A DNA stretch of 64,000 nt from Crocodylus rhombifer (lineage: Eukaryota; Chordata; Crocodylia; Crocodylidae). Both the position numbers and the translations under genes were made by a program. The notes under the pieces were generated by a model that was given only the letters and a program-made list of their open reading frames with translations, did no database searches and had not been told where the DNA came from. The DNA is taken from assembly GCA_038503035.1 (NCBI GenBank), contig JAVSML010001166.1:310001-374000 (forward strand), in the 5' to 3' direction. Below are positions 47,764-58,741 of the stretch, piece by piece; positions within the stretch are counted from its first letter, which is position 1, and each line of letters starts with the position of its first letter.

Positions 47764-49406
47764 GGTTGATAAGACAACTGATGCCCAGGAAAAAGTGAAT
47801 TTGCTAAATGGGTACTTTGCGTCAGTTTTCCATCAGCCCCATGGGGTGGCCCTGCCCACTATGGGCCAGGGAGGCCCGGGTGAGGGAGATTCCTTGCCCT
47901 CCATTGAAGCTGACTTTGTGAAGGAACACCTTGACAGACTGGATATCTTCAAGTCAGCCGGCCCTGATGGGTTACACCCAAGGGTACTCAGGGAGCTGGT
48001 AAGCATCATAGCTCAGCCCCTGGCATGGATCTTTGAAAGTTCTTGGTGCTCTGGTGAAGTGCCCGATGATTGGAAGAAGGCCAGTGTCATACCCATCTTC
48101 ATGAAAGGGAGGAAAGTAGATCCGGCAAACTACCGGCCCAATCAGCCTGACCTCTATCCTGGGGAAAGTCTTGGAAAAGATTATCAAGGAGGCCATCCTT
48201 AACAGGCTAGCTGAAGGCAATATCCTGAGGGATACCCAGCATGGGTTTGTTGTGGGTAGGTCTTGCTTGACCAATCTCATTTCCTTTTATGACCAGGTGA
48301 CTTATCACCTGGACAAAGGGTAAGAGATCAACGTCATATACCTCGACTTTAAAAAAGTCTTCTGTCTGGTATCCCACAATCACCTCTTGGTTAAACTGGC
48401 TAACTGCGGCCTTGACATCACCACGATCCGCTGGCTGGGGAACTGGCTCTGTAGTAGGACCCAGAGGTTGGTGGTTGATGGAAGCCAATTGTCTTGGTGT
48501 GCTGTGACCAGTGGGATTCCACAAGGCTCTGACCTACGGCCTGTACTGTTTAACATCTACATCAATGATGTGGACATTGGTGTCAGAAGTGGACTGGCCA
48601 AGTTTGCTGATGACACCAAACTTTGGGGTAAAGCATCCACACCTGAGGACAGGAGGGTGATCCAGGTGGATCTGGACAGATTCATGAAATGGGCAGATGA
48701 GAACCTGATAGTGTTCAACACCAAAAAATGCAAGGTTCTCCACCTTGGGAGGAAAAACCTGCAGCATGCATATAGGCTCAGTAGTGCTACGCTGGTTAGC
48801 TCTACAGATGAAAGGGACTTGGGGGTCATGGTTGACCACAAGATGAACATGAGCCTTCAGTGCAATGCTACGGCTAGTAAAGGGAGCAAAAAGCTGGCTT
48901 GCATCCATAGATGCTTCCCAAGCAAGTCCCAGGATGTCATTCTCCCCTTGTACTCAGCCTTGGTGAGGCCACAGCTGGAGTATTGCACCCAGTTTTGGGC
49001 TCCACAATTCAAGAAGGATGTGGAGAAGCTTGAGAAGGTGCAGAGGAGAGCCACGTGCATGATCAGAGGGCAGGAAAACAGACCATATGATGAGAGGCTA
49101 AGAGCAATGGGGCTATTCAGCCTAGAAAAGCGCAGGCTCAGGGGTGATCTGGTGGCCACCTATAAGTTTATCAGGGGTGTTCATCAGGATCTGGGGGAAC
49201 AACTGTTCACCAGAGCCCCCCAAGGGATGACAAGATCGAATGGTCACAAACTCCACTGTGACCAATTCAGGCTGGACATAAGAAAGAACTTCTTCACTGT
49301 CCGAGCCCCCAAGGTTTGGAATAGACTGCCACCTGAGGCAGTTCAAGCGCCCACTTTGAATACCTTCAAAGCACATTTGGATGCTTATCTTGCTGGGATC
49401 CTATGA
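47764..49406 (+). pseudogene. CR1 ORF2 reverse transcriptase, two lesions
   Basis: Reads 'TTDAQEKVNLLNGYFASVFH' at the start. RT motif A (YLDFKK) lies at about 48333-48355, motif B (SGIPQGS) at about 48511-48530, and the catalytic FADDT is intact at 48603-48617. The C-terminal 'APTLNTFKAHLDAYLAGIL' is intact to the stop at 49404-49406. Only two breaks are visible: one extra A near 48140 (frame change just after 'VDPANYRP') and an in-frame TAA at 48321-48323. A 339-codon frame from 48387 is uninterrupted. The endonuclease is missing, so the copy could not move by itself even without these lesions. Confidence 0.9.
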
Positions 49407-49499
49407 TCCCTGCTGACTTCCTGCCCCTGGGGTTCAGGGCTGGACTCGATGATCCTCTGGGGTCCCTTCTAGCCCAAGTGTCTATGAAATCTATGAATC
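47764..49499 (+). mobile_element. CR1 retrotransposon, best preserved copy in the window
   Basis: 5'-truncated in the linker between endonuclease and RT, then continuous through RT, thumb, C-terminal region and the short 3' UTR to the tail 'tctatgaaatctatgaatcc' (49481-49500). Same subfamily as the 6.8-kb copy, judged by the shared 'LWGKASTPEDR' segment. Length about 1.74 kb. Confidence 0.92.
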
Positions 49500-49670
49500 C
49501 AATGAGAAGCCAATACTGCTCCTCCATGTTTCCTCGCCATCAGCTGAGCAAGGTGTAGTCAAAAACATCTGGGATTCTGCCAGCATATGCAGCCCTGCAC
49601 TTTAAATTTGCCTTTTATGTACAGGTAAGTTTTCCTTCCTCAAATGGAAGTTGGGGAAAATTCTCTATGT

Positions 49671-50763
49671 TGTAACAGGCACCAGGGTATGTGCCTGTGA
49701 CAGGAAAGCCTCTCCGGACACGCAACTCCGCCCCCCTGTAATGGGCCAACCGCCTGCCTACTCTCTCCTTCCACGCCTTGATCTTATTTATAAACGATGG
49801 ATAATTGGAATCAGTGGGAAGCTGCCCATTCGTGTGCGCCCTGATGATGGGAGGCGCTGTCTGTGGCTCCTTTTCCTCCCCTGCACCGCAGCCCAAGCCT
49901 CGCCGATGGTGCTGATGTAATCTGTCCTGGGCCATGTTATTATGCCACAGCCCGTTGTCTGCCTTTGGGGCCCCTTGCCACCTCTTCTCCCTCTCGGGGC
50001 TCCTCATCACCCCTCCTCACTCTGAGCTCCTCACTACCCCCCCTAACTCTGGGGCTCCTCGCTGCCCCCTGGCTCCGGGGCTCCTCGCTGGTGCCCCTTC
50101 CCGGCACCTCCGGGCTTGCTGCGCAACCTGCGCCCCTTTACTGGCGCCTCCGGGCTGGTCACGCACCTGGCAATGCCCCTGCTGGGCCCTGTCTTGCGCT
50201 TCCCGCACTTCTTGCCCCCTGAGGCCTGTGTCATGCTTCTTGCCCTCTTGGGCCTATACCACGTCTCTCAGGCCCCGAGAGGGCAAGGGAGCGCATGCCG
50301 CGCTTCCCGCGCTGTGCTGCGCCTCTCGCGCTCAGGGCTCAGGTGGCCCATAGCCGTGCCTGGCCCCCTGACCCTTCCTCTGGGTCGTGCACTCTACTGG
50401 GCAACCACCCTTGTGGGCTGGGGTCCCAACCCCACACTCCGAGCGCTTCTCTGGCGCTCTCCCACCGTGCCCACTGTGGCACCAAACGCCGTGCCACCCT
50501 GACACCACTCGCTGTGCCCCTAATGGGCACCAGGAACCCCCAAACTACCGGGGAGCCCCCGTGAGGCCTCCTCACTCCCCTACAGCCTCACCTGTCCTCC
50601 GGTATAACCATAACTAAACCATGAGCCAAACAGCTATAACACAAACACAAGAAGCCTCCTGGCTTGTAACCCAAAGTCCGCACTCACTCAGCTTTTCACC
50701 AGACCCCATCTCATCATGCAGCCAGTCAGGGCAGCCAGGCTGTAACCCTGGACTCTGTCTGAT

Positions 50764-50801
<38 letters not shown>

Positions 50802-51084
50802 CTGCCCCTGCCCCTGCCCCTGCCCCTGCCCCTGCCCCTGCCNNNNNNNNNNGCCCCTGCCCCTGCCCCTGCCCCTGCCCCTGCCCCTGCCCCTGCCAGG
50901 AGGGAACTAGCTCTGGCCTTAGCCTTCTCTGTTTATAAAGGCCAGGCCCTGCCCCCTGGTGGTCAGCTGACCCACTCTGTTACCATGGTAACTCTCACCT
51001 GCTGCCTTGCTGAGTGGCAGCTTAGCCCATTCACTACCATTCAGTAGCAGCCACCCTAGTGCCCTGCTACAGTGCCCTGTTACA
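49671..51084 (+). mobile_element. LTR-like element (probable solo LTR) containing an assembly gap
   Basis: Begins TGTAACAGG and ends CCTGTTACA, a 9-bp inverted TG...CA terminus. A TATA-like 'tttataaaggcc' sits about 150 bp before the right end, where an LTR promoter would be, supporting + orientation. GC-rich, 1.4 kb, no gag/pol. Flanking 5-mers (tatgt and aagta) do not match, so insertion boundaries are unconfirmed. Its termini resemble those of 26447-27843 read on the other strand. Confidence 0.5.
50764..50897 (+). repeat. GC-rich hexanucleotide array with N gap
   Basis: About six copies of GCGCCC are followed by many copies of CCCCTG. The array is interrupted by exactly ten Ns (50843-50852), so its true length is unknown. 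It lies within the LTR-like block. The fixed gap size suggests an assembler placeholder at an unsequenceable repeat. Confidence 0.95.
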
Positions 51085-54000
51085 AAGTATAAAAACCTTA
51101 TTGCTTCTTAGAACATTGTGTCCTGACAGCTTAGTTAGCGAAAATAGTCATAGCACATATAAAGTACAAGTTGGGCTAAATGCAGGGCTTCAGGATTTGT
51201 CCTTTATTCAATCAGAACTCTGTGCTCCAGTTCAGAATGACTGAAGCCTAACTAAGAGCTTCAGAATGACTGACAGGGGGAAAAAAGGCGATACTGCCAG
51301 AAGACTGAATATCTCTCGGGCATGTTCATAGCTTGTGCAGAAACTAAGCTGGAGTCCCAAGTCTATTCTTCATGGAATGCATAGAAATAAAGGGAGGAAC
51401 TTGTGGCCATTTATACTGGAGTTCTAACATAGTCAAAACATTGTCTTCCCACAGTATGAGTGCTAACCAACTAAAAAGGAAGGACAGGCTGAACAATGCC
51501 TGAATGTCTGCTAATGTACCTCTTATAAAATATTGAATCAGCAACTCACAAAGGAACCTATCAGGCAATGCAGATTTATACACAGGCTCTAGCCCTAGCC
51601 AGCAAATATATGACAGGCAACCATCTACGAGAAGTTCCCCAAGGGAAGTTCAGAGTGACTAGCCTCACGGGGTGAAAGGTGCCAACCTAGTTGTTTCTGC
51701 GACCCCCCTCTACCATTGAGTTTGTCCAGACCACTCATTTTAGCATATTAGTTATCATTGACTAAGCTAAAATAACTGTGAGAAAATTTTGTAGAGACAC
51801 ACAGGATAAATGTTTCACTTTTCTGGATTTCCATGGCACCTTTTTGTGCCTACCATTTGCCATGACTCTCGACTCATTTCTGGCACATCTTTATTTGCTT
51901 GTACTGAGCTAGATGCCAACATGTCTTATGTATGCTCCCCTGAGCCTTACATCTTTGGGATACATGTTTCTTGTTTGTCCCTGTCCTTGCAATGTGCTGG
52001 AAGGGGTAATCTCTTTGTGCACCAACTGAGGGATTGGCATGCCCAAATCTGGTACTACTTTAAAGCCTGAGTGTCAGCTATGTAAGTTTTTAAAACTGAG
52101 GAACTGTTTAAGGGGCTTACACATATCTCTGATGCTGATTTACTTTCACCCTACATCAGCCTGTGTAGACATCACATTCTTGTCAGTGTAGGACAGTGTT
52201 TGAAAGGTGAACTGTTCTACTGCTGTCCTGAATAATGTGTTGACTGTGCTTTCAGAGGAGAACAAAGGCGGAGAGAAAGTCTAATTTTCACCAAGTTGTT
52301 CCTTTGAGAGCAAAGATGCATTCATTATAAAAGGAAGGAATTATGTACATGCTCAAAGATAGTGCTTGCTTTAGGAAAAGCATTAGACTGAACAGGGGAC
52401 ACTGCAAGAGCTAAAAAACTGCAGAGAGAGAGAGCAAAGTCCTTAATGTGTGTCTCAGAATGCAAGAGTCTAGTATATATTGCCTCAGTAATGGATGATC
52501 ATTTTGTTATAAAGCCCTTATATCGATGTATTAATATTGAACAAAATTAATCTAATAGTATAACAAGACTGACTGCGATGAGGACTACATACAGGTTCAC
52601 TGGGAGTTATGCATCTGTTTTGTAGCTTTGGACTGTGGACTATATTATTTTCATGTTTAACCTGCTATATGTTTTCAGCCCTCATGGACTGAAATTGGAT
52701 AAACAAGATACTGCCTTTCAGATGTTTAACATGGAACTGTACTATATGGTATATGGCTTCAGAAATTTCAAGTAAAAATTCTCAGTAATATTAATAAGAG
52801 TCTATCCTGTACAGCTTATAAAGACATCAAAACTAATGGCCAAAACAAATGGTGTTCACTAACCCACAGCCCTATACAAACACTTTGTTTTTAGCACAGA
52901 AGAATTTATTCAACAGTGAGATCTTTAGCAAGTAATCCTTTGGCTGCTCTAATTTTAGGAATGTTTGTTCTTATAGTTGATTTCTTTGATTTTAACAGCA
53001 TCTGTTGTCAATATTAAATGACACACAATAATAATTTTTAACAGTGAGATTAAGCTTTGTTGTCAGTAGCTTTACTCCTACCAAGATATCTGAACACAAA
53101 GGCAAGTAGAAATGTGAAATACTGATTCTATGTAGGAAAAGGTTTGCTATTTTCCTTGAGCCATCAATCTCCAAACAGTGTATAGATAATATATTCATTT
53201 TTACTGCTTAAATAGAACTTTGGTGCTATCAAATATAGCACCTGAACTTGAAATTTTGTTTCTGAGCCCTAGTGACAGACATCATCATCATTTGAAATTG
53301 CAAGTGCTCAACAGTTTTTCAGAACCAGATTCTCTTTCCAAAAAGTCAAAAAATACCTGGCCACAGTTTTTTTAGCCAAGTGCTTATTGGACTTACACAG
53401 ACATAGAAAACAATTCTGCCCCAATACTGTAAGTGTGTTTTTATTTCCTGGAGATTTTTCTGGATATCATTGCACTAAACTGATTCCATCCCTAACTATC
53501 AGCTGTTCTTACATTGCACTTCTTTCTTACTAAATTCAGTTTAGTTTTGTTTTACCAATTGCCTGTAAACACATATTATACTAATTATTCAAAGGTTTAT
53601 GGATGATATGTTGCCTACTGATGCTGCACTGTAAGATAATACTCATTGTCTGTAACAGATGAAGAAAGTAAAACGTTTCAGGCAGGTGGAAGATACTGAT
53701 AAGGTGAGAAATTTAAAAAAAACAAATTTGTAGCTTATTAAAGCTACTGTGTACACTGTGACTCTGGTTATATCATACTAGCTGTGGCTGGAGAGCTAAG
53801 GACTGGTGCTTATCTCACCCTAGCTGCAATATGTTTGATAAAAGCACATGTGCTATTATGGGGGCTGTAGACTGTAAATATAGTTAAGTTGTGTTTTTAT
53901 TTGAGAAATTTTAACTGGTTTCATGGAAAATGTCCTGAGAAACAGGGTCTTTAAATTTACAGCTAGTAAAAGGGCTGGTTTTCAAAAGTTATGTGTCCAT

Positions 54001-57000
54001 TCATGTCCACTATGTGCCTGGGCTTTGCAATCATGGTTATTGCACATGTGTGGGTATTTTATCTCAGACTTGTGCATTTCTGCAGGGTGCTTACTTTCCT
54101 AAATCTGGGAAAGTTTACATAGCTAACTCAGGAAATGCCACCAACCCCAGAGCCTTTTAGCTGAAGCTACATTAAGTTGTATTGGGAGGGAATAGGAGAC
54201 AGGCCATTTCCTGAGCTGTGTGCTCACATAGTCCAGCATTTGGCCTAAGAAATTTATTCAGTGCATTCAGTTCTAACCTTCTGAATGTTTTTGAGAGGAA
54301 GAAAATAATGAAATCACTTCTCAATCATACTGTCCTTCAGACATGGGTATGGGAAGAGTCCTTATTTATAAAAAATAACTGATAATAATGCATCACTCTC
54401 CACCCTCATTGATCTCCCTCTGCTCTTAGCATGCTGGTAGATAAAAAGTTTAGATGATGCCAAAAAGCAGCAAGTGGCTTTTATGGTTTAGAAAAAGCTT
54501 TACACATCTAAGCAGTGCTGCTTTAACTCATCTAGTTAAAGAAGAACAGTGTCCCTAATGTCCTGGCATACAATAGAGCAGCCTCAGGCCTGCTGTATTT
54601 CATACAGGTTTCTGAGTACTGATCTCCCCTAATGCATGCTCTGACCTATACTATTGGAGGATATGTCTGTGCAGGGACAATCTTCCCTTTACCAGGCCTG
54701 CCAAGTTTACAGCTGCTAAAGATCAATAGACTTGTGTAAAGCAGGTGTACCACAGCTGTGTTTTGCACCATTGTATTATTTAAAAGGTAGTACTTCCTCC
54801 CTGCTTCATCCTTGATGTGCCCAACCATTAGATGTAGGTGGGGTCATTGAAACTGAACTCCCAATTAGTCCTCGCCTTGACTAACAACAGGGTTGACCTC
54901 ATTAAGAACTGAATAAAAATAAGAAATTGTGACTTTTCCCTCCATTTCCTACTTAGCTGTAGTCAAAAGTGACTGGCTGAAGGTGTCATAGAGCATTTAC
55001 TGACTTCAGGGAAATTACTGCGGTTTAGGACTGTGTAACCCAGAGCAGAATATGGCCCAAGATCTTTTTTTCCCCTCTGTTTTTCTTTTTTTGTCTAACA
55101 TAAATACAGCTGACAGGCTTGGAAGAATTTTCCTCTCAGCTGTTCCAGCTGTGACATTCTTTTATTTAACCATCAGTTTCCATTAGATTCCAGACTTTGA
55201 AGAAGAAATGGCACTTTTTGCTGAATGGACATTTGTTATAAATGACTGATGAAGAATTTCCAGCTGTTATAACTTACACAATTGGCTGATTTTTTTTTTT
55301 TAATATTTTTAAAAAGGAGAGTAGCTTATAAATATGAACTTACAGAAGAGAGGGAAAGTTCTTATATCATACTAGTGCAGCACAGAAACCTATATAAATT
55401 AGTAGAGGACTGCTTGAGGAATTGAGGATGGGATACACAGACTTTCATCTGTAGGTCACTATCTCAAAGCCATGTCATCCCATTAAGCTCTTAACAGTTA
55501 ATGACTGATGGTCAATAGCAAACAAATGTGGCCATCCATGCAAAAGTGCTATATCCTATCTAAAAACTGCCTTATTTGTTGTGCTACTAACTGCTTTATT
55601 TCAAGGGCCAAAATATTGCACTTCAATTTGCCTCAACTATTGAAATGGAAACATGCAGTCAATTGCAGCTGGTTACACAGGGTAAATGCTCTCTACCAGG
55701 ACAAGACCCCAGGGGGATTAAAAGCCACTGCTTCAGACTTACTACATGTTTTACTGCAACACTAGATTTCTCAAGGTGAGTCAAATTGTTGATCACCACC
55801 ATGCCCTGTATCTTGCTTTCAGCAGTGACCACACATACTTGACATTTCATGAGGCAGGAGGGGAAGGTAATCTAAAGCACTTCTGGTGACTCTAGTCAAT
55901 TTTCATTGACATACATGAGGGCAGACAAAGGGAATTCCTTCCTGCAAGTAATCATCTCACATACAGAAACATAAGCTGTGATCATACTGCAGGTATCAGA
56001 ACAAGGACTTGTTTGTTCTCAAGATGCCTTCCTTTTAGTTAAAAAAAAAAATTTTTAGTTAATCTTCCCTTCTTTAAAAGGATTGCCCTTAGCAGGTGAC
56101 TTAGTCCCAGTATCTGTTCATTGGGCTCATGCAGTAGGGTACACTGTATTGTTTAAATATTGTAAACGCTCAGCAGGACATTATACCTAATTCATACAAA
56201 TGGCAGATTTCTTCAGTCAATGAGTTAGTAGGCACCTGATCAAATGAGACATCAATCTGAATGTGGTGAAATATAGTTTTTTTCTAATAGCATAGTGCTT
56301 GGATTGGGGGGAGGAGGAGGAGGAGAAAGAGGAACTCTGATTAGTTAATTTAATTTGCAAAGGCTTGACAATGCTTACTCTGCTACAGCTGAAACGAGTG
56401 CTGTGCAAACTGTGACTCAGCAAACATTCTTGGGCTGGATAAAATGACTAAGCAACCCACACCCATGCAAAATTCAGAACAAACCCACTGCTTGGTCTGT
56501 TCAAAAGATAATTATGATGTTTTCAGTTCAAAACCACAGTTTTAGCAGATGGTCTTAGTTCCACTTGTGGTCACTGGCATTTATAACTAAAATAGTTTTG
56601 TCTGCCAAGGTACTGAGGTTATCTCCCCACTCACAGGATTTTTTACACAATTTTTCTCACATCAGTGTTATATACAAGGAGGTGGTTGTTGTCAGCCAAT
56701 GTGTTTTGTCATATCCAGCTGATAAAGAAGATAGCTATTCAGAAAAATGACTGGATGGTGATCATTTTAGTTTATGGTGTGTGTGTGAATTCTGGCCAAA
56801 TGGAGGTATTTTCCATGAGGGCTGCTCTAAGAAGATCATAGAATGATTGCCTGTTCTGGAGGTTTAGATCCAATGACAGGAAATAAGAGATGTGACTTTT
56901 TTTTACACCATGGAGCTTGGAAAAAAAACAAAACCAAACCTCAGGGAGCCAGCTTGCCTCCTCTTAAAATAAAACCTAAAAATCTCTTTGATGAATGAGA

Positions 57001-57004
57001 ATGT
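51085..57004. other. Long non-coding stretch
   Basis: Nearly 6 kb of AT-rich DNA in which I recognised no exon, CR1 or inverted-repeat element. A short GAG-rich tract lies at about 56308-56332. Likely intron or intergenic spacer. Confidence 0.4.
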
Positions 57005-57160
57005 CTGCTTGTGGCTAAAGCAGTGAATTAGAAGACAGGTATCCACACTTCTATTTTGAGGTTTGTTGTTGACCTGCAGCATAGCACTGGTGGAGTCATT
57101 TCAACTCCTTTTCCAGTCCCAAGTTTGTCTATGTGACTGTGACATCTTTGGGGAAAGAAA
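57005..57160 (+). mobile_element. Possible MIR-like SINE remnant
   Basis: The order 'gctaaagcagtgaattagaa', 'gacaggtatccacacttcta', 'gacctgcagcatagcactgg' follows that of CORE-SINE heads with their 'tgggttc' and 'gccactgact' segments, at low identity. Low confidence. Confidence 0.35.
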
Positions 57161-57406
57161 AAAAGTGACAGTTATGCTGTGTTATATTTTGTACAAAGTT
57201 TAGCAGAATGGAACCGTGGCCTAGGCTGGGATCTCCAGATCCCGCTAACAATAAAGCCTTGCCAATGCTTCCAATTTTATCATGTGTCCTATTATATTTA
57301 GTGTCTTTCTTAAAGCCGCAGATCCTGGAGGCATGTGATCTAAAAAAAAGAAAAAAAAAAGAAAACTCACACGCACACAAAACTGTGACCTGATTATATT
57401 CTAGAA

Positions 57407-57655
57407 CAATGGCTTTCAACAATTTTGGACACAAGGCACCCCGTCCATAATTTTTAAATTGGATGTCACTCAATTCACAAAAACTAATTTATACATTACA
57501 ATACTTACCTCCTTGCGGGAGGGCTAGGCAGTGGGGAAGGGGGAATGAGTCAGGCAGGAAGAAGCCTAAGCCTGCACTTGCGCTTATCTGCTTATTTCCT
57601 CACACCTTGTGGCAGTTTTCAAAGCACTGGCTGGCACCATGGTTGAGAATCACTG
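57407..57655. mobile_element. hAT MITE with decayed 8-bp target duplication
   Basis: Left end caatggctttcaacaa and reversed right end cagtgattctcaacca are inverted repeats of the familiar CAGTGGTTCTCAACC hAT terminus. Flanking 8-mers ttctagaa (57399-57406) and ttttagag (57656-57663) match at 6 of 8 positions. 249 bp long, no coding sequence. Confidence 0.75.
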
Positions 57656-58008
57656 TTTTAGAGATTAAAAAAATAAAAAAAGATGGTATATAAAAATGTA
57701 TATTTTTAAACTAAGGTCAGGATTTGGGGGTCTGACTCGTTATTTTTAAATGCTTGGAAATGGTAATATTTTTATAATGCAGGCCTTGGTATATAGGAGT
57801 TCTCATTTCAGCTGGAGGCTCCAGGTGCTACCACAGAACAAATAATTTACAGCATCACTAATTAAACTGCGTGGAACTGTAAATAGGATTTGAAAATTGA
57901 AAAGAACAGACTTGTGACATTCCTCATACTGAATGACCGAGCCTCTATATACCAAAAGAATAACCTTCTGTATAGCATTCCAGTTCCTTACCTTGACTGG
58001 TCCCCAGG

Positions 58009-58573
58009 CAGGCAGTCCTCAGACTTAGGACACAACTGGTTTCTGAAAACTATGTCTTAATTCAAAATGTTGTAACTCAGAACTGATTTTCCCACAGGAA
58101 ACAATGTTATAAATGGGGGATTGTTTCCTGAACCCAAGGCCCGATACTCTGTTTTCACCAAAAATACCCCAGAATTTTGTACCCAATCAATTATAGATGA
58201 GTAATATAGCTACATTAATGTATTTATATTGTAAATAGCAATCATATTGATTTGGAAGGACTTATTTGAGGAGACTGTTGGACATTTTGAAGGGCTCTTG
58301 GTTGGACTTTTTGAAGGATTATTGGCTGGAGTCTTCTCAGGAGTCTTGGCTGCAGGTTTTTCTGGAGTCTGGTCTGCTTTCTTAAAGAAAGTGTCCAAGG
58401 AAGTTGGACAGATATTCTCCAAGGAGATGGGTGATGCAGCAAGCTTGTTCGCTGGCGTGGCTTGGTGTCAGATCAAGTGTTATAAAGTCGAAAGTTGAAA
58501 CAGGATGTCAATTTATAAACATTGTAAGTGTGAAACATTGTAACTCAAAACATTGTAAGCTGAGGACTGCCTG
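58009..58573 (-). mobile_element. Tigger/pogo-like mariner element, internally deleted
   Basis: Both ends carry CAGGCAGTCCTCAG in inverted orientation, 14 of 14 identical and continuing imperfectly. TA follows the right end (58574-58575), as expected for Tc1/mariner, but the left flank is GG. The left part repeats 'aatgttgtaac' motifs. A second copy starts at 63707. The - strand frame inside (listed separately) may be a remnant of the transposase C-terminus. The terminus resembles Tigger/Kanga-type families by memory. Confidence 0.75.
58210..58422 (-). pseudogene. Possible Tigger-type transposase C-terminal remnant
   Basis: The frame begins ENICPTSLDTFFKKADQTPE and continues as a degenerate repeat of K-T/S-P units (KTPEKTPANNPSKSPTKSPS), ending in the AT-rich 3' part of the element. 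An 'S-L-D-x-F-F-K-K' segment followed by a P/K/S tail fits the C-termini I recall for Tigger/jerky-type transposases. The DNA-binding and DDE domains are absent. Alternatively it is a fortuitous frame over a degenerate 24-30-bp tandem repeat. Identification is inference. Confidence 0.4.
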
Positions 58574-58576
58574 TAA

Positions 58577-58738
58577 CTGAGAGATACATAGCTGTGTTAG
58601 CCTGAAGTTAGTCAGGCGGCAGGGTAGATATGCACTTTTATAGGCTAAGTAAATATGATATATAGAGCACAAATTTTTGTGAACCCAAGTGCTCTTCATC
58701 AGATGCTGAGAATAGCAGACATGAAAAAATAAAGGAAC
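58577..58738 (+). repeat. Dispersed reptile-type repeat, near-complete short copy
   Basis: Starts 'gagagatacatagctgtgtt' and ends 'gctcttcatcagatgctgag'. This layout (opening 'agctgtgttagtctg', closing 'cttcatcagatgc') is one I recall as abundant in turtles and crocodilians. It sits directly between the Tigger-like element and a CR1 tail with only a few bases on each side. Confidence 0.55.
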
Positions 58739-58741
58739 AAT

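Noticed and set aside
49671..51084. Provirus
   Set aside because: Only one LTR-like block is present, with no second LTR and no gag, pol or env sequence.
58210..58422. Host gene for a linker-histone-like K/P/S-rich protein
   Set aside because: The frame lies wholly between terminal inverted repeats of a Tigger-like element, and the flanking element sequence recurs at 63707 onward, so it is transposon-derived or fortuitous.
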